From M0108 sp049654905 (lineage in GTDB: Bacteria; Pseudomonadota; Gammaproteobacteria; Chromatiales; Chromatiaceae), in assembly GCA_049654905.1 (NCBI GenBank), contig JBASIS010000265.1, forward strand, positions 1 through 30,482: 30,482 bases of DNA. The letters are read 5' to 3'. Of this stretch, positions 16,688 to 24,692 are shown piece by piece. The stretch's first letter is position 1, and the number at the start of each line of letters is the position of its first letter. The notes under the pieces were generated by a model, which did no database searches, was not told the origin of the DNA, and was given only the letters and a program-made list of their open reading frames with translations. The position numbers and the translations under genes were made by a program.

Positions 16688-17632
16688 TTAATTCGCCAGT
16701 ACTGCGTTGACCACCCCATGGGGGACATGCCCGGTCGCGACCACGTCCCGCGCCGCCTCGCAGTGCAGCGGCTGATCGTCGAAGAAGATATCCGCCGCGA
16801 AGGCCCGCAGGAAGGCGGCCTTGTCGAGTCCGCCCAAGAACAGAGCCTCGTCGATACGCACCCCCCAAGCCCGCAGGGTGCGCACGACGCGCTCATGGGA
16901 GGGGGCGCCCCGGGCCGTGATCAGGGCCGTGCGTAGGGGTGGGTTCTCCACGGGAAAGAGGGCCTGAATGCGATGCAGCGCGCTCAGGAAGTCCTTGAAG
17001 GGACCACCCTGGAGGGGTTCACGCGCGGCATCGGTCTCGGTCCGGTTGAAGGCCGCCAGGCCCTCGCGCCGATAGACGCGCTCCGCCTCGTCCGAAAAGA
17101 GGACCGCATCCCCGTCGAAGGCAATGCGCAGGGTCTCATCCGTGCCACCCGGCTGGTGCTTGCCTTGCGGCAGCAGGGTCGCGGCGGCACAGCCGGCCTC
17201 TAGGGCCAGCGACACGTCCTGAGGGTCGGCCGAGAGGAAGAGATGGGCGCCGAAGGCGGCGACATAACGGTAGGGCGTGGCGCCACCCGCGAAGGCAGCC
17301 CGGGAGATGTCGAGCCCGTGGTGGCGAATGGAATTAAAGACCCTCAGGCCGGTATCAGAGCTGTTGCGGGACAGTAGGATGACATCCACCCGCCCGCGTT
17401 CCCCAAGCCATTCATTGAGGGCCAGCAGTTTGCGCGCCAGTGGGAAGGCGACCCCAGGCTCCAGGATGTCCTCTTCATGGGCGGCCTGATATTCGTAGTA
17501 GGCCGCCACGCCCTCGTTCTCAAAGACCTGGTGAGATTCCGCCAGATCGAAGAGGGCGCGGGAGGAGATAGCGACCACAAGGCGGACGGGCGATGCCGGC
17601 CTGGGATCTGGATGAGTGGCCATTGCAGCCAT
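16688..17632 (-). CDS. Cytosolic 5'-nucleotidase (PF06189 family)
   Basis: A 314-residue protein of the cN-I-like 5'-nucleotidase family, which dephosphorylates nucleoside monophosphates such as AMP or IMP. The HAD-type nucleophile motif is RIAFDGDAVLFSDEAE (about 165-180). VDVILLSRNSSDTGLRVFNSI and AFAGGATPYRYVAAFGAHLFLS are characteristic stretches, and FFDDQPLHCEAA near the C-terminus supplies the metal-binding acidic pair. ATG 17632 is used; ATG 17623, three codons later, is equally possible. The gene lies 55 bp downstream of the coiled-coil membrane protein and may or may not share its transcript. Confidence 0.87.
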   Translation of the reverse strand: MAAMATHPDPRPASPVRLVVAISSRALFDLAESHQVFENEGVAAYYEYQAAHEEDILEPGVAFPLARKLLALNEWLGERGRVDVILLSRNSSDTGLRVFNSIRHHGLDISRAAFAGGATPYRYVAAFGAHLFLSADPQDVSLALEAGCAAATLLPQGKHQPGGTDETLRIAFDGDAVLFSDEAERVYRREGLAAFNRTETDAAREPLQGGPFKDFLSALHRIQALFPVENPPLRTALITARGAPSHERVVRTLRAWGVRIDEALFLGGLDKAAFLRAFAADIFFDDQPLHCEAARDVVATGHVPHGVVNAVLAN

Positions 17633-17687
17633 GGATTGATACCCCCGTGGATAGGTCGGGACCCCAAGCCAACCCGGACCGGGCCTG

Positions 17688-18182
17688 TTACCAGGGCATG
17701 AAGGAATTCATAAAGCCCATGGGCCTGCTGATGCTGCGATTCAGGTTCCCCATGTCGTTGCTCATGTTGCCGGTGGTCTGGGTCATGAGTCGAATGGATT
17801 GATTGAGGGATTCCATGCTGTTCATCATGGGCTTGAGGGTCGTGACATCCGTGGCCATGGACTCGACGCTGGTGGCCATCAGACGGACATTGCCGCTCAT
17901 CAAGCTGACATTGTCCGACATGGATTGCATATTGCTCGCCAGCACCGTCATGTTGGTATCGATGCTGATGGCCATGTAGTGGACATCCTTTGCCAGGCTG
18001 AATACCAGATAGAAGCCATAGGCGGCCAGGATGATAAAGGCAAACATGGAAGGGTAAACGATCAGTTCCCAGCGCTTGGCGCTGGTCTCGAAGGCATGGG
18101 ACAGGCGATCAATGGCGATGCCGTCAAAGGGCACGCCCTCGCCGGTCGTCTGGGCCCGGGTCAACTCAGAATTTTCCGCCAT
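17688..18182 (-). CDS. One-TM protein with a long Met-rich heptad coiled coil, ParA neighbour
   Basis: A 164-residue protein I do not recognise as a named family. Residues 1-37 are hydrophilic, 40-64 form one membrane segment (VYPSMFAFIILAAYGFYLVF), and from M78 to P154 the sequence divides into eleven seven-residue units (MTVLASN, MQSMSDN, VSLMSGN, VRLMATS, VESMATD, VTTLKPM, MNSMESL, NQSIRLM, TQTTGNM, SNDMGNL, NRSISRP). Positions a and d are mostly Met, Val, Leu or Ile. About 18 of 164 residues are methionine. This predicts an oligomeric coiled coil on one side of the inner membrane. It starts 74 bp after the ParA stop on the same strand and is probably its partner. Start at ATG 18182; the ribosome site is weak. 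Confidence 0.75.
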   Translation of the reverse strand: MAENSELTRAQTTGEGVPFDGIAIDRLSHAFETSAKRWELIVYPSMFAFIILAAYGFYLVFSLAKDVHYMAISIDTNMTVLASNMQSMSDNVSLMSGNVRLMATSVESMATDVTTLKPMMNSMESLNQSIRLMTQTTGNMSNDMGNLNRSISRPMGFMNSFMPW

Positions 18183-18256
18183 GGCATTGCTCGTTGATGA
18201 CCCGACATCGGGTTACTTAAAGGTGACAAGCCAACACCGCCAGGTTCGGCTCATAT

Positions 18257-18889
18257 TCAGCTCAACACGTTCGGATAAAGCATGGCCGCGAGTGAGAAAA
18301 ACTCCGTGGCGCCCTTGCCGCGTGGCTCCAGTTCGAACACCGCCAGGCCTTCGCTGAAAGACCGGCGGAAGACAGTGCGGGTAGCGATGCGCGGCTTGAT
18401 GAATTTGATGCCTGGCAGGGAGACTAGGGCGGCGGCGGTCTCATTCGTCTCGCGAACGCCCTGATGGGTGTCACCTCGATTAATGAAACCAATCATCTGT
18501 GGCGCCGGACCCGCCGCCGCGGACTCAACCAGATGGATGTAACGCTGGGTGGACCAGATATCCGCCTGGGAGGGCGGCACGGGGACCACCACCCGGTCGC
18601 ACAGCCTGAGGGCCAGACGCATGGCATCCATATCCGCCGTTCCGACATCGATCAGGGTCTCTTCGGCGCTGGCGAAGGCCTCCGGGTTGATACCCGCCTT
18701 ACCCTTCACCTTGAGCTTGGGGCTAAAGCCCTCCTCCAGGCGCACATCCACCACGTCGGTCAAGGTGGCCTGGGGATCCGCATCGACCAGTTGGACCTTA
18801 ACATCCGCCATGGCCAGCCAGACGGCAAGGTTAAAAGTCAGGGTACTCTTGCCGGACCCCCCCTTCAGGCTACCGATAACCGTAATCAT
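18257..18889 (-). CDS. Orphan ParA/MinD-family ATPase
   Basis: A 210-residue Walker-type ATPase. The deviant Walker A is KGGSGKST (residues 9-16, with signature K9 and K14), the LVDADPQATLTDV strand follows (D37, D39), the Walker B region reads TLIDVGTAD, and basic residues near the C-terminus (RTVFRRSFSEGLAVFE) resemble the DNA-binding surface of small ParA proteins. It is short, with no N-terminal helix-turn-helix, like cargo-positioning ParA proteins. There is no ParB and no parS-like array nearby; the next gene downstream encodes the membrane coiled-coil protein. ATG 18889 has GAGGT about 8 bp upstream. Cytosolic, cycling between ATP-bound dimer on a surface and ADP monomer by family knowledge. 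Confidence 0.9.
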   Translation of the reverse strand: MITVIGSLKGGSGKSTLTFNLAVWLAMADVKVQLVDADPQATLTDVVDVRLEEGFSPKLKVKGKAGINPEAFASAEETLIDVGTADMDAMRLALRLCDRVVVPVPPSQADIWSTQRYIHLVESAAAGPAPQMIGFINRGDTHQGVRETNETAAALVSLPGIKFIKPRIATRTVFRRSFSEGLAVFELEPRGKGATEFFSLAAMLYPNVLS

Positions 18890-18958
18890 GGCGTGACCTC
18901 GCGGCCGGGAATAGTAACGAGGGTGCCTCCGTGAGCCGAAGACACACCTCTGTGAATA

Positions 18959-19750
18959 TTAGGGCCGTGGCGCGGGAGCATCAGTCCCACCCTGGGGCAT
19001 CTCCATGCGGCTATAGCCCGCGGGCAGGGTGAAATTCTCGTCAGCCTGAGGGCCGACACGAATACCGACGAGTTCGCTGACCATGCCGCCGGGGTACTCC
19101 TGCTTGATGGCCATCTGCAATTCAGGATCGTACCACTCGGTGGTGGACAGGGTCTTACCATCCGGCCCCGTCATCTTCACCTCCCATTTTTCCGTCTTGC
19201 GACCGCCCAATTCCTCCTGACCCAGGAGACTGCGTTCCATCTGGCCGCCCTCGACCATGGTCTGACGCAACGCAAAGGCGGGACCGCGCTCTTTATCGAT
19301 CCATTGGGTGACGGTGGCGGTCTTACCCTGCTGACTGACAGTGATTTCCCAGACTAGGGTGCTCCGCCCCGAGACCGTCTCCTCGCCCTTGGCCAGGCAA
19401 CTCAGGCCCGGCACGCCGGCGCAGGGGTCCTGGGCGGTGGGCTCGGCCTTGGGCTTGCCGTCGGGTCCCAGGGTCGAACGCTCCACATAGCTCTTGCGCT
19501 CGGGAAAGAGGATCCATTCCAGGCCGAGCTGATCATCAGTGATACGCACCAGGCTCTGGCCTTGGTGGACGGCCTCGGTACGGGTCTTGTCCTTACCAAC
19601 CAGGATCTTGCCTACGCTGGACTGGCCATCGGGCCCGCGCTGGACCATTTCGGCGGAGAATTCGGCATCGGCCAGCGCAATCGGGGCCACCAGAATGGCC
19701 GCGAGGCCGATGGCAAGGGCGCTGCGATGGGATGGAGACTGCTGGTTCAT
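18959..19750 (-). CDS. Exported LolA/DUF4412-like protein of unknown function
   Basis: A 263-residue protein starting at ATG 19750 with GGAGGAAT 7 bp upstream. The N-terminus is a signal peptide (SALAIGLAAILVAPIALA, cleavage near residue 27). The mature part is beta-rich with repeated strand patterns (GKILVGKDKTRTEAV, LEWILFPERKSYVE, TATVTQWIDKERG, STTEWYDPELQMAI). It ends in a short Pro/Ala tail and resembles the outer-membrane-lipoprotein-sorting/DUF4412 type of fold. Two cysteines (CAGVPGLSC) could form a disulfide. The probable site is the periplasm. A direct link with the downstream ParA (69 bp away) is not shown; they may only share a transcript. Confidence 0.72.
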   Translation of the reverse strand: MNQQSPSHRSALAIGLAAILVAPIALADAEFSAEMVQRGPDGQSSVGKILVGKDKTRTEAVHQGQSLVRITDDQLGLEWILFPERKSYVERSTLGPDGKPKAEPTAQDPCAGVPGLSCLAKGEETVSGRSTLVWEITVSQQGKTATVTQWIDKERGPAFALRQTMVEGGQMERSLLGQEELGGRKTEKWEVKMTGPDGKTLSTTEWYDPELQMAIKQEYPGGMVSELVGIRVGPQADENFTLPAGYSRMEMPQGGTDAPAPRP

Positions 19751-19770
19751 TGGCTATTCCTCCAGGAAAA

Positions 19771-19798
19771 TTTATGTCTGTTGCGACAAGTCACTCAA
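19771..19798 (-). promoter_or_regulatory. Weak promoter candidate for the 18959-19750 gene
   Basis: On the minus strand TTGAGT (19798-19793), a 16-bp spacer and CATAAA (19776-19771) lie just before the start at 19750 in a locally AT-rich patch. The leader would be very short, so this is tentative. Confidence 0.3.
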
Positions 19799-19855
19799 GC
19801 GGATGTCTCTTGGCCTGATTCTACGCAAGTTGCCCATCGCGATCACCCAGGAAAT

Positions 19856-20500
19856 TCAACGACGACCCTCGCCATAGTGGCGGTCGAACCAGTTCTCGGC
19901 TTCATGATTGGGCCTACCCGGTAGTTCGGGGTAGGGAGGCTGGCCTTGAGTCCAACCCCCGGTCCGCCGATCGGCCTGGGAGGAGGGGCGGGCTGGGTTG
20001 AGCGGGGCTGACGACTCCTGCCGGGGCAGGGTCACGGGCCGCCAGCCCGAGGTCACCTGACCGCGATCCCGCTCCTGGGTCGTCAAGGGGCGGTAGCGAT
20101 AATCCGAGGCAGAGCCGGGTTCGCCCCCCTCGACGGCGGGCCCATCACCCCGGAAGCGATAGCGCCCTGGATCCGGCCCTGGGGGACTGGTGGAGCCCTC
20201 GATGCGCCCCGATGGGGCACGGCCCAGACCTGGATCGCCCCGCAAGGTTTCATAGAGGCCTGGCGGTTTGGCCCCGGAAGCGAGGCCGTTCGGAGCCCCT
20301 GCCGCAGCGTAGGGGTCCCGGCTACCTTGGACATAATGCGGGGTTTCCCCGGCAGCGGCACCCGACGACTGGCGCTGCGCCGGGGCGTACCCATAGGCTG
20401 GATCCCAGGAAGGTTCTCCTGCGGACGACTTCAGGGGCATGAGGCTCACGAGGAGGAAGGGGATGGCCCGAAGTGATAGCCACCACCTTGGAACCCTCAT
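19856..20500 (-). CDS. Secreted Pro/Gly/Arg-rich low-complexity protein, RND pump neighbour
   Basis: A 214-residue protein I do not recognise. ATG 20500 follows GGGAAGGTG and begins a signal peptide (WWLSLRAIPFLLVSLMPLKSSAG, cleavage near residue 28). The rest is disordered-looking and rich in Pro, Gly, Arg, Ser and Tyr (YGYAPAQRQ, YRYRPLTTQERDRG, WRPVTLPRQ), ending in ENWFDRHYGEGRR. There is no predicted enzyme motif. It begins 38 bp after the RND pump stop on the same strand, so it is likely cotranscribed and may act in the periplasm or outer envelope with the pump. The open frame continues upstream inside the RND tail in another frame, which is not a plausible start. Confidence 0.68.
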   Translation of the reverse strand: MRVPRWWLSLRAIPFLLVSLMPLKSSAGEPSWDPAYGYAPAQRQSSGAAAGETPHYVQGSRDPYAAAGAPNGLASGAKPPGLYETLRGDPGLGRAPSGRIEGSTSPPGPDPGRYRFRGDGPAVEGGEPGSASDYRYRPLTTQERDRGQVTSGWRPVTLPRQESSAPLNPARPSSQADRRTGGWTQGQPPYPELPGRPNHEAENWFDRHYGEGRR

Positions 20501-20537
20501 CCGAACACCTTCCCACTCACTGGAAAATCGACATGAA

Positions 20538-23500
20538 TCAATCGTGGCCGGGCCCTTCATCCGCGTCGTTCTTGAGGCGAATGCCGCGACGTGGGGACTT
20601 CTTCTGGATCTGATTATTAGCTGTGGGCCCCTCGGCTTTTTTAACTGGAGCAGCGGCCTTGCGGGCCGGGGCTGGAGTCTTTTTGCGCGTGGTTGCTTCG
20701 GTCTTTGGGGCCGGACTAGCCACCGGCGCAGGGGCAGGCTGCTGAGCCGCAACGGGTCCGGCCGTAACCGAAACCGGAGCGGGAGCCGGGGTGGGTGCCA
20801 GTACGGTAGCAGGAACAGGAACAGGTGCCGGTGCCGGTGCCGGTGCCTCCGAGGATAACTTAGCCAAGGGCTCGGCGCTCGTCTCGGCCTGGGTCGCCGG
20901 AGGGACTGGCGGGGCTGCCCCTCCTGCCGCGGGGGCGGGCGGACTCAGTGGGGACGGAGCACCGCCACCCTCGACAGCGGCTGGGGGCGTGGGGGGGGAT
21001 GGGGGTGGCGACGCGACCCGCTTGGCCTTCTTAGGCTTGAAGAGGCCTTTCACCAGATCGATAAGCAGCAGGAGGATACCCCGAACTAGGAAGAAAGCCA
21101 TGGACACGACTTCGAACAGGCCCATCCAAATGCGGATCAGCAGGCCGCTCTTAGCTGGCTTCGCCCGGGTATCCGGAGCGGGTGCCGCCGCGTAGCCGCC
21201 GCCATTGCCACCCTCGCCATTGGCGCAAGGGACCTTGACGCCGGGATGCGCGGTCGCCACCGCCACCTCACACAGATCCTTGCTGGCCTCGACGCAACCC
21301 AGGGGAATGACGATCAGGGTCAGGATGGTGGACACCAGCACCCCCGAGGCCAGGGAGATGGCCATGCCCTGGAAGATGGGATCGGTGAAGATAACACTGG
21401 AACCCGCCACCAGGGCCAGAGCCGTGATGAGAATGGGTCGGGTCCGGGTCTTACAGGCACGAATCACCGCCTCGGCCACCGGCACGCCCTTTTGCACCTC
21501 ATGGATGGAGAAATCAACCAGCAGGATGGAGTTGCGGACAATGATGCCGGCCAGGGCTATCCAGCCGATCATGGAGGTAGCGGTAAACTCTCCGCCCTTG
21601 CCCAAGCTGAACATAAGGAAATGGGCCGGAATGATCCCCAGCAGGGTCAGCGGAATGGGCGCCATAATGACCAGGGGAATGCGGAAGTTGCCAAACTCCC
21701 ATACCACCAGGATGTAGATGAGCACTAGGGCCACGGCAAAGGCCGCTCCCATGTCGCGGAAGGTCTCGTAGGTAACGGTCCATTCGCCCGCCCACTCCCA
21801 GGACGAGTGGCGGTCGTTGGCAGGGGCCTGGGTCCAGTAACCTAGAGGCGCCATGCCATCGGGAGCCCTATAGCCTTTCTGGTCCAGAATATCCTGGATC
21901 TGGAGCATGCCATAGACGGGCGCGGCTAGTTTTCCACCTACATCCGCCACCACGTACTCAACCGCGCGCAGGTCCTTGCGGTAGATGATGTCCTCCTCGG
22001 GCACTCGCTCGAAGCGGCCCAACTCGCGCAAGGGCAGGGTCATTCCCGAGGTCGACTGGACGGGCAGGTCGCCCAGCCGTTCGATCTCCGAACGCTCCGC
22101 CATCGGCACCTGCACGACGATATTGATGGGTTCGTGACCGGCCTGCTCCTTAACGTCCCCCATGGGCGCTCCGCCCAAGGCCATGGCCAGGTTGCGGTTG
22201 ATGGCATCCACGGAGATACCGCCGCGTACCGCCTTTTCCGTGTCCACGTCAAAACGCCAGTAGTCATAGGGTTCGCGCAAGTAATTGTCCACGTCAACCA
22301 GGCTCTCCGCCTGGTCGAAGACGGCAGTCATATCGCGGGTGAACTGGCGGCGGACCTCCGCCGAGGGGCCATGGATCTCGGCCACCACCGACTGGAGCAC
22401 CGGGGGTCCGGGAGGCATCTCGACCACCGAGATCTTGGCACCCGTACCCGCCACCAGCGGCAGCAGGACCTCGCGAGCCTCGATGGCCAGTTGATGACTG
22501 GAGCGCTTACGCGCCTTCTTGTGAAGGAGTTGCACCTGTAACTCGGCCTGCCAGGGGTCCGAGCGTAAATAGTAGTGGCGCACCATGCCATTAAAGTCGT
22601 AAGGCCGTGCCGTACCGGCGTAAAGCTGGACCGCCGTGATCTCCGGCTGGCTGGCGCGGAGTTTGTCCACCAGGCGATGGGCCAGGTTGGCCGTCACCGG
22701 CAGGGCCGTGCCCTCCGGCATATCGACCACCACCGTGTATTCGGGCTTATTGTCCAAGGGCATCATCTTGACAGCGACCCACTTGAAGTAGAAGAAGGTC
22801 AAGGTGAAGGCAAAGGTGCCCCAGAGTACCAGGCGGAAAATTTTCCGCTTACGCTTGCTCTCGATGAGAGGAACCAGGATGCGGCGGAAGAGCTTTTCGA
22901 TCTTCTCCGCCTCCTTGTGCTCGCGCTTCTCGGCCTTCTCCAGATAGGCCATGGAGGGCCGCAGCCACTTAGAGATGGCCAGGTAGGGCGTGAAGACAAA
23001 GGCGGCAAAGAGGGAGATAAACATGGCCGCCGAGCCCAGGGCCGGGATCGGTTCCATGTAGGGGCCCATCATGCCGGAGACGAAGCCCATGGGCAGCAGG
23101 GCGGCGATCACGGTGAAGGTGGCGAGGATGGTGGGGTTGCCCACCTCCGCTACGGCCTCGATGGCGATATCGTCGCCGGTGTGGCCCTCCTCCAGCCAGC
23201 GGCGGTAAATATTCTCCACCACCACGATGGCATCATCCACCAGGATACCGATGGAGAAGATGAGGGCGAAAAGGCTCACCCGGTCAATGGTGTAATTCCA
23301 GATCCAGGCCACGAAGATGGTCATGAGCAGGACGACTGGGATGACCAGCATGACCACGATGGCCGGGCGCAGGGCGCGGAAGGCCCCCCACACCAGGAGG
23401 AAGACCCAGCCCGTGGCGATAAAGAGCTTGAAGATGAGCTCGCTGACCTTGTCGTCCGCCGAGGCGCCGTAATTGCGGGTGACACTGACCTCGACGTTGT

Positions 23501-24563
23501 AAGGGATACGCTCGCCCTTGAGCTCCTCCACCCGGGCGAGGATGGCATTGGCTACGCTCACGCCGTTGGTCAGTTCCTTCTTGGCTACGGCGATGGTGAC
23601 CGCCGGCACGCCATCGGCCTTGACGCCCTCGGGGGCGGCCGGACCCGTGTAGTAGGCGACCAGGTGCCTCGCGTCCTCCGGACCCTGGGAGACTCGAGCC
23701 ACATCACGGACATAGACGGGTTGACCCTGATGGGTGCCCACCACCAGGCGGCTGATATCGTCCATGCCCTTCAGGAAGGCACCGGTGGAGACGGAGAAAT
23801 GGGAGCCACTGGTCTCGAGACCGCCGGCGAAGGTTTCGGCATTGGCGGTCTGGATGGTCTGGGCCACCTGATCCAGGCTGATCCCATAGCCGGCCAGGCG
23901 TTCGGGCTGAACATCCACCGTAACCTGCTCGCGGCGACCCCCGACGACGAAGGCGTTGGCGGTATCCTGGACCTCCTTGATAGCCTGAAGCACGTCCTGG
24001 GCCAGCAACCGCAACTGACCGTCGTCGACGTCCGGCAGGCCGTCGCGGTCCGAGTCCATCGACCAGAGGGTGAGGGTCACGATGGGGACATCATCGATGC
24101 CCTTGCTCTTGACCAGCGGCTGCATGACCCCGGGGGGGATCTTGTCCTGATTGGAGGCCAGCTTGTCGTTGACCTTGACCAGGGACGGACCCATCGCCTC
24201 GCCGACATCGAATTGGACGGTGACCATGCCGCCGTTGCGCTGGGCCGCGGAGTAAACGTGCTTGACGCCAGGTATCTCGCTCATGATCCGCTCCAGCGGT
24301 TGCATGGCGAGGTTACTGACCTGCTGGGCCGAGGCCCCGGGGTATTGCACCATGATATCGATCATGGGCACCGAGATCTGAGGGTCTTCCTGCCGCGGCG
24401 TCATGACCAGGCCGAGCAGGCCCATCATGAGCATGGCGACATAGAAGAGCGGTGACAGCGGGGAACGAAGGAAGAATCGCGCCGTGCGCCCGGCAATGCC
24501 GAGACTCTCGTCCGTAAACCTGGGGGTTCCCGCGGATTGACTCAGGGTCTCGTCGTGATTCAT
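20538..24563 (-). CDS. RND efflux permease with extra membrane segment and Pro/Ala/Lys-rich C-terminal tail
   Basis: About 1341 residues from ATG 24563 (MNHDETLSQS, AAGG upstream; ATG 24578 is five codons earlier). The first about 1080 residues are an inner-membrane RND pump: N-terminal helix FLRSPLSPLFYVAMLMM, porter domains, TM4 motif GILVDDAIVVVENIYR with the proton-relay Asp pair, a second porter half, and TM10-12 ending LTLIVIPLGC. The AcrB TM10 lysine (K940) position reads LVDFSIHEV, without a Lys. After TM12 come a Cys/Gly-rich stretch, an additional about 36-residue hydrophobic segment (about 1136-1172), a KPKKAKR patch and about 165 residues rich in Pro, Ala and Lys, including PPPSPPTPP. 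RND pumps are usually about 1000-1100 residues. Its adaptor is upstream; no outer-membrane channel is seen. Drug, metal or lipid substrate not assignable. Confidence 0.9.
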   Translation of the reverse strand: MNHDETLSQSAGTPRFTDESLGIAGRTARFFLRSPLSPLFYVAMLMMGLLGLVMTPRQEDPQISVPMIDIMVQYPGASAQQVSNLAMQPLERIMSEIPGVKHVYSAAQRNGGMVTVQFDVGEAMGPSLVKVNDKLASNQDKIPPGVMQPLVKSKGIDDVPIVTLTLWSMDSDRDGLPDVDDGQLRLLAQDVLQAIKEVQDTANAFVVGGRREQVTVDVQPERLAGYGISLDQVAQTIQTANAETFAGGLETSGSHFSVSTGAFLKGMDDISRLVVGTHQGQPVYVRDVARVSQGPEDARHLVAYYTGPAAPEGVKADGVPAVTIAVAKKELTNGVSVANAILARVEELKGERIPYNVEVSVTRNYGASADDKVSELIFKLFIATGWVFLLVWGAFRALRPAIVVMLVIPVVLLMTIFVAWIWNYTIDRVSLFALIFSIGILVDDAIVVVENIYRRWLEEGHTGDDIAIEAVAEVGNPTILATFTVIAALLPMGFVSGMMGPYMEPIPALGSAAMFISLFAAFVFTPYLAISKWLRPSMAYLEKAEKREHKEAEKIEKLFRRILVPLIESKRKRKIFRLVLWGTFAFTLTFFYFKWVAVKMMPLDNKPEYTVVVDMPEGTALPVTANLAHRLVDKLRASQPEITAVQLYAGTARPYDFNGMVRHYYLRSDPWQAELQVQLLHKKARKRSSHQLAIEAREVLLPLVAGTGAKISVVEMPPGPPVLQSVVAEIHGPSAEVRRQFTRDMTAVFDQAESLVDVDNYLREPYDYWRFDVDTEKAVRGGISVDAINRNLAMALGGAPMGDVKEQAGHEPINIVVQVPMAERSEIERLGDLPVQSTSGMTLPLRELGRFERVPEEDIIYRKDLRAVEYVVADVGGKLAAPVYGMLQIQDILDQKGYRAPDGMAPLGYWTQAPANDRHSSWEWAGEWTVTYETFRDMGAAFAVALVLIYILVVWEFGNFRIPLVIMAPIPLTLLGIIPAHFLMFSLGKGGEFTATSMIGWIALAGIIVRNSILLVDFSIHEVQKGVPVAEAVIRACKTRTRPILITALALVAGSSVIFTDPIFQGMAISLASGVLVSTILTLIVIPLGCVEASKDLCEVAVATAHPGVKVPCANGEGGNGGGYAAAPAPDTRAKPAKSGLLIRIWMGLFEVVSMAFFLVRGILLLLIDLVKGLFKPKKAKRVASPPPSPPTPPAAVEGGGAPSPLSPPAPAAGGAAPPVPPATQAETSAEPLAKLSSEAPAPAPAPVPVPATVLAPTPAPAPVSVTAGPVAAQQPAPAPVASPAPKTEATTRKKTPAPARKAAAPVKKAEGPTANNQIQKKSPRRGIRLKNDADEGPGHD
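20824..20847 (+). repeat. Hexanucleotide tandem repeat (GGTGCC)x4 in the RND tail
   Basis: Four perfect GGTGCC units encode alternating Ala-Pro on the minus strand, next to an imperfect CAGGAA repeat. As a six-base unit, changes in copy number would keep the reading frame and vary tail length. Confidence 0.85.
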
Positions 24564-24614
24564 GGCCTTGCACACCATTGAGAGCTGACCGGGAGGTGCC
24601 CTAGGCAGGTTGGG

Positions 24615-24628
24615 CGGGATGCCTCCCG
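24615..24628. other. Small hairpin in the adaptor-RND intergenic leader
   Basis: CGGGA-TGCC-TCCCG is a perfect 5-bp stem with a 4-base loop in the 129-bp gap between adaptor and pump. Together with the larger neighbouring hairpin it makes the pump leader highly structured. Confidence 0.35.
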
Positions 24629-24640
24629 GAAGAAAGGCAA

Positions 24641-24671
24641 GCGCCGGATTGGAACCGGCGCCTTATTTTTT
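24641..24671 (+). terminator. Intrinsic terminator hairpin between adaptor and pump genes
   Basis: GCGCCGG (24641-24647), a 7-base loop and CCGGCGC (24655-24661) are followed on the plus strand by CTTATTTTTT. This is a textbook rho-independent terminator for plus-strand transcription, yet both flanking genes are on minus. On minus the same stem is followed only by TTGCCTTTCTT, a weaker tract that could partly attenuate pump expression relative to the adaptor. Confidence 0.6.
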
Positions 24672-24692
24672 GTTGGGTATTCGGCTAAGAGG

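Noticed and set aside
18257..18889. Plasmid or chromosome partition locus
   Set aside because: No ParB gene and no parS-like repeats are visible; the ParA is an orphan next to a membrane protein.
20824..20847. Tandem GGTGCC repeats as a CRISPR or regulatory array
   Set aside because: There are only four contiguous six-base units inside a coding region, with no spacers; they encode Ala-Pro.
22575..24455. Plus-strand open frame of 626 codons inside the RND gene
   Set aside because: Antisense of the conserved RND porter and TM regions; no family motif.
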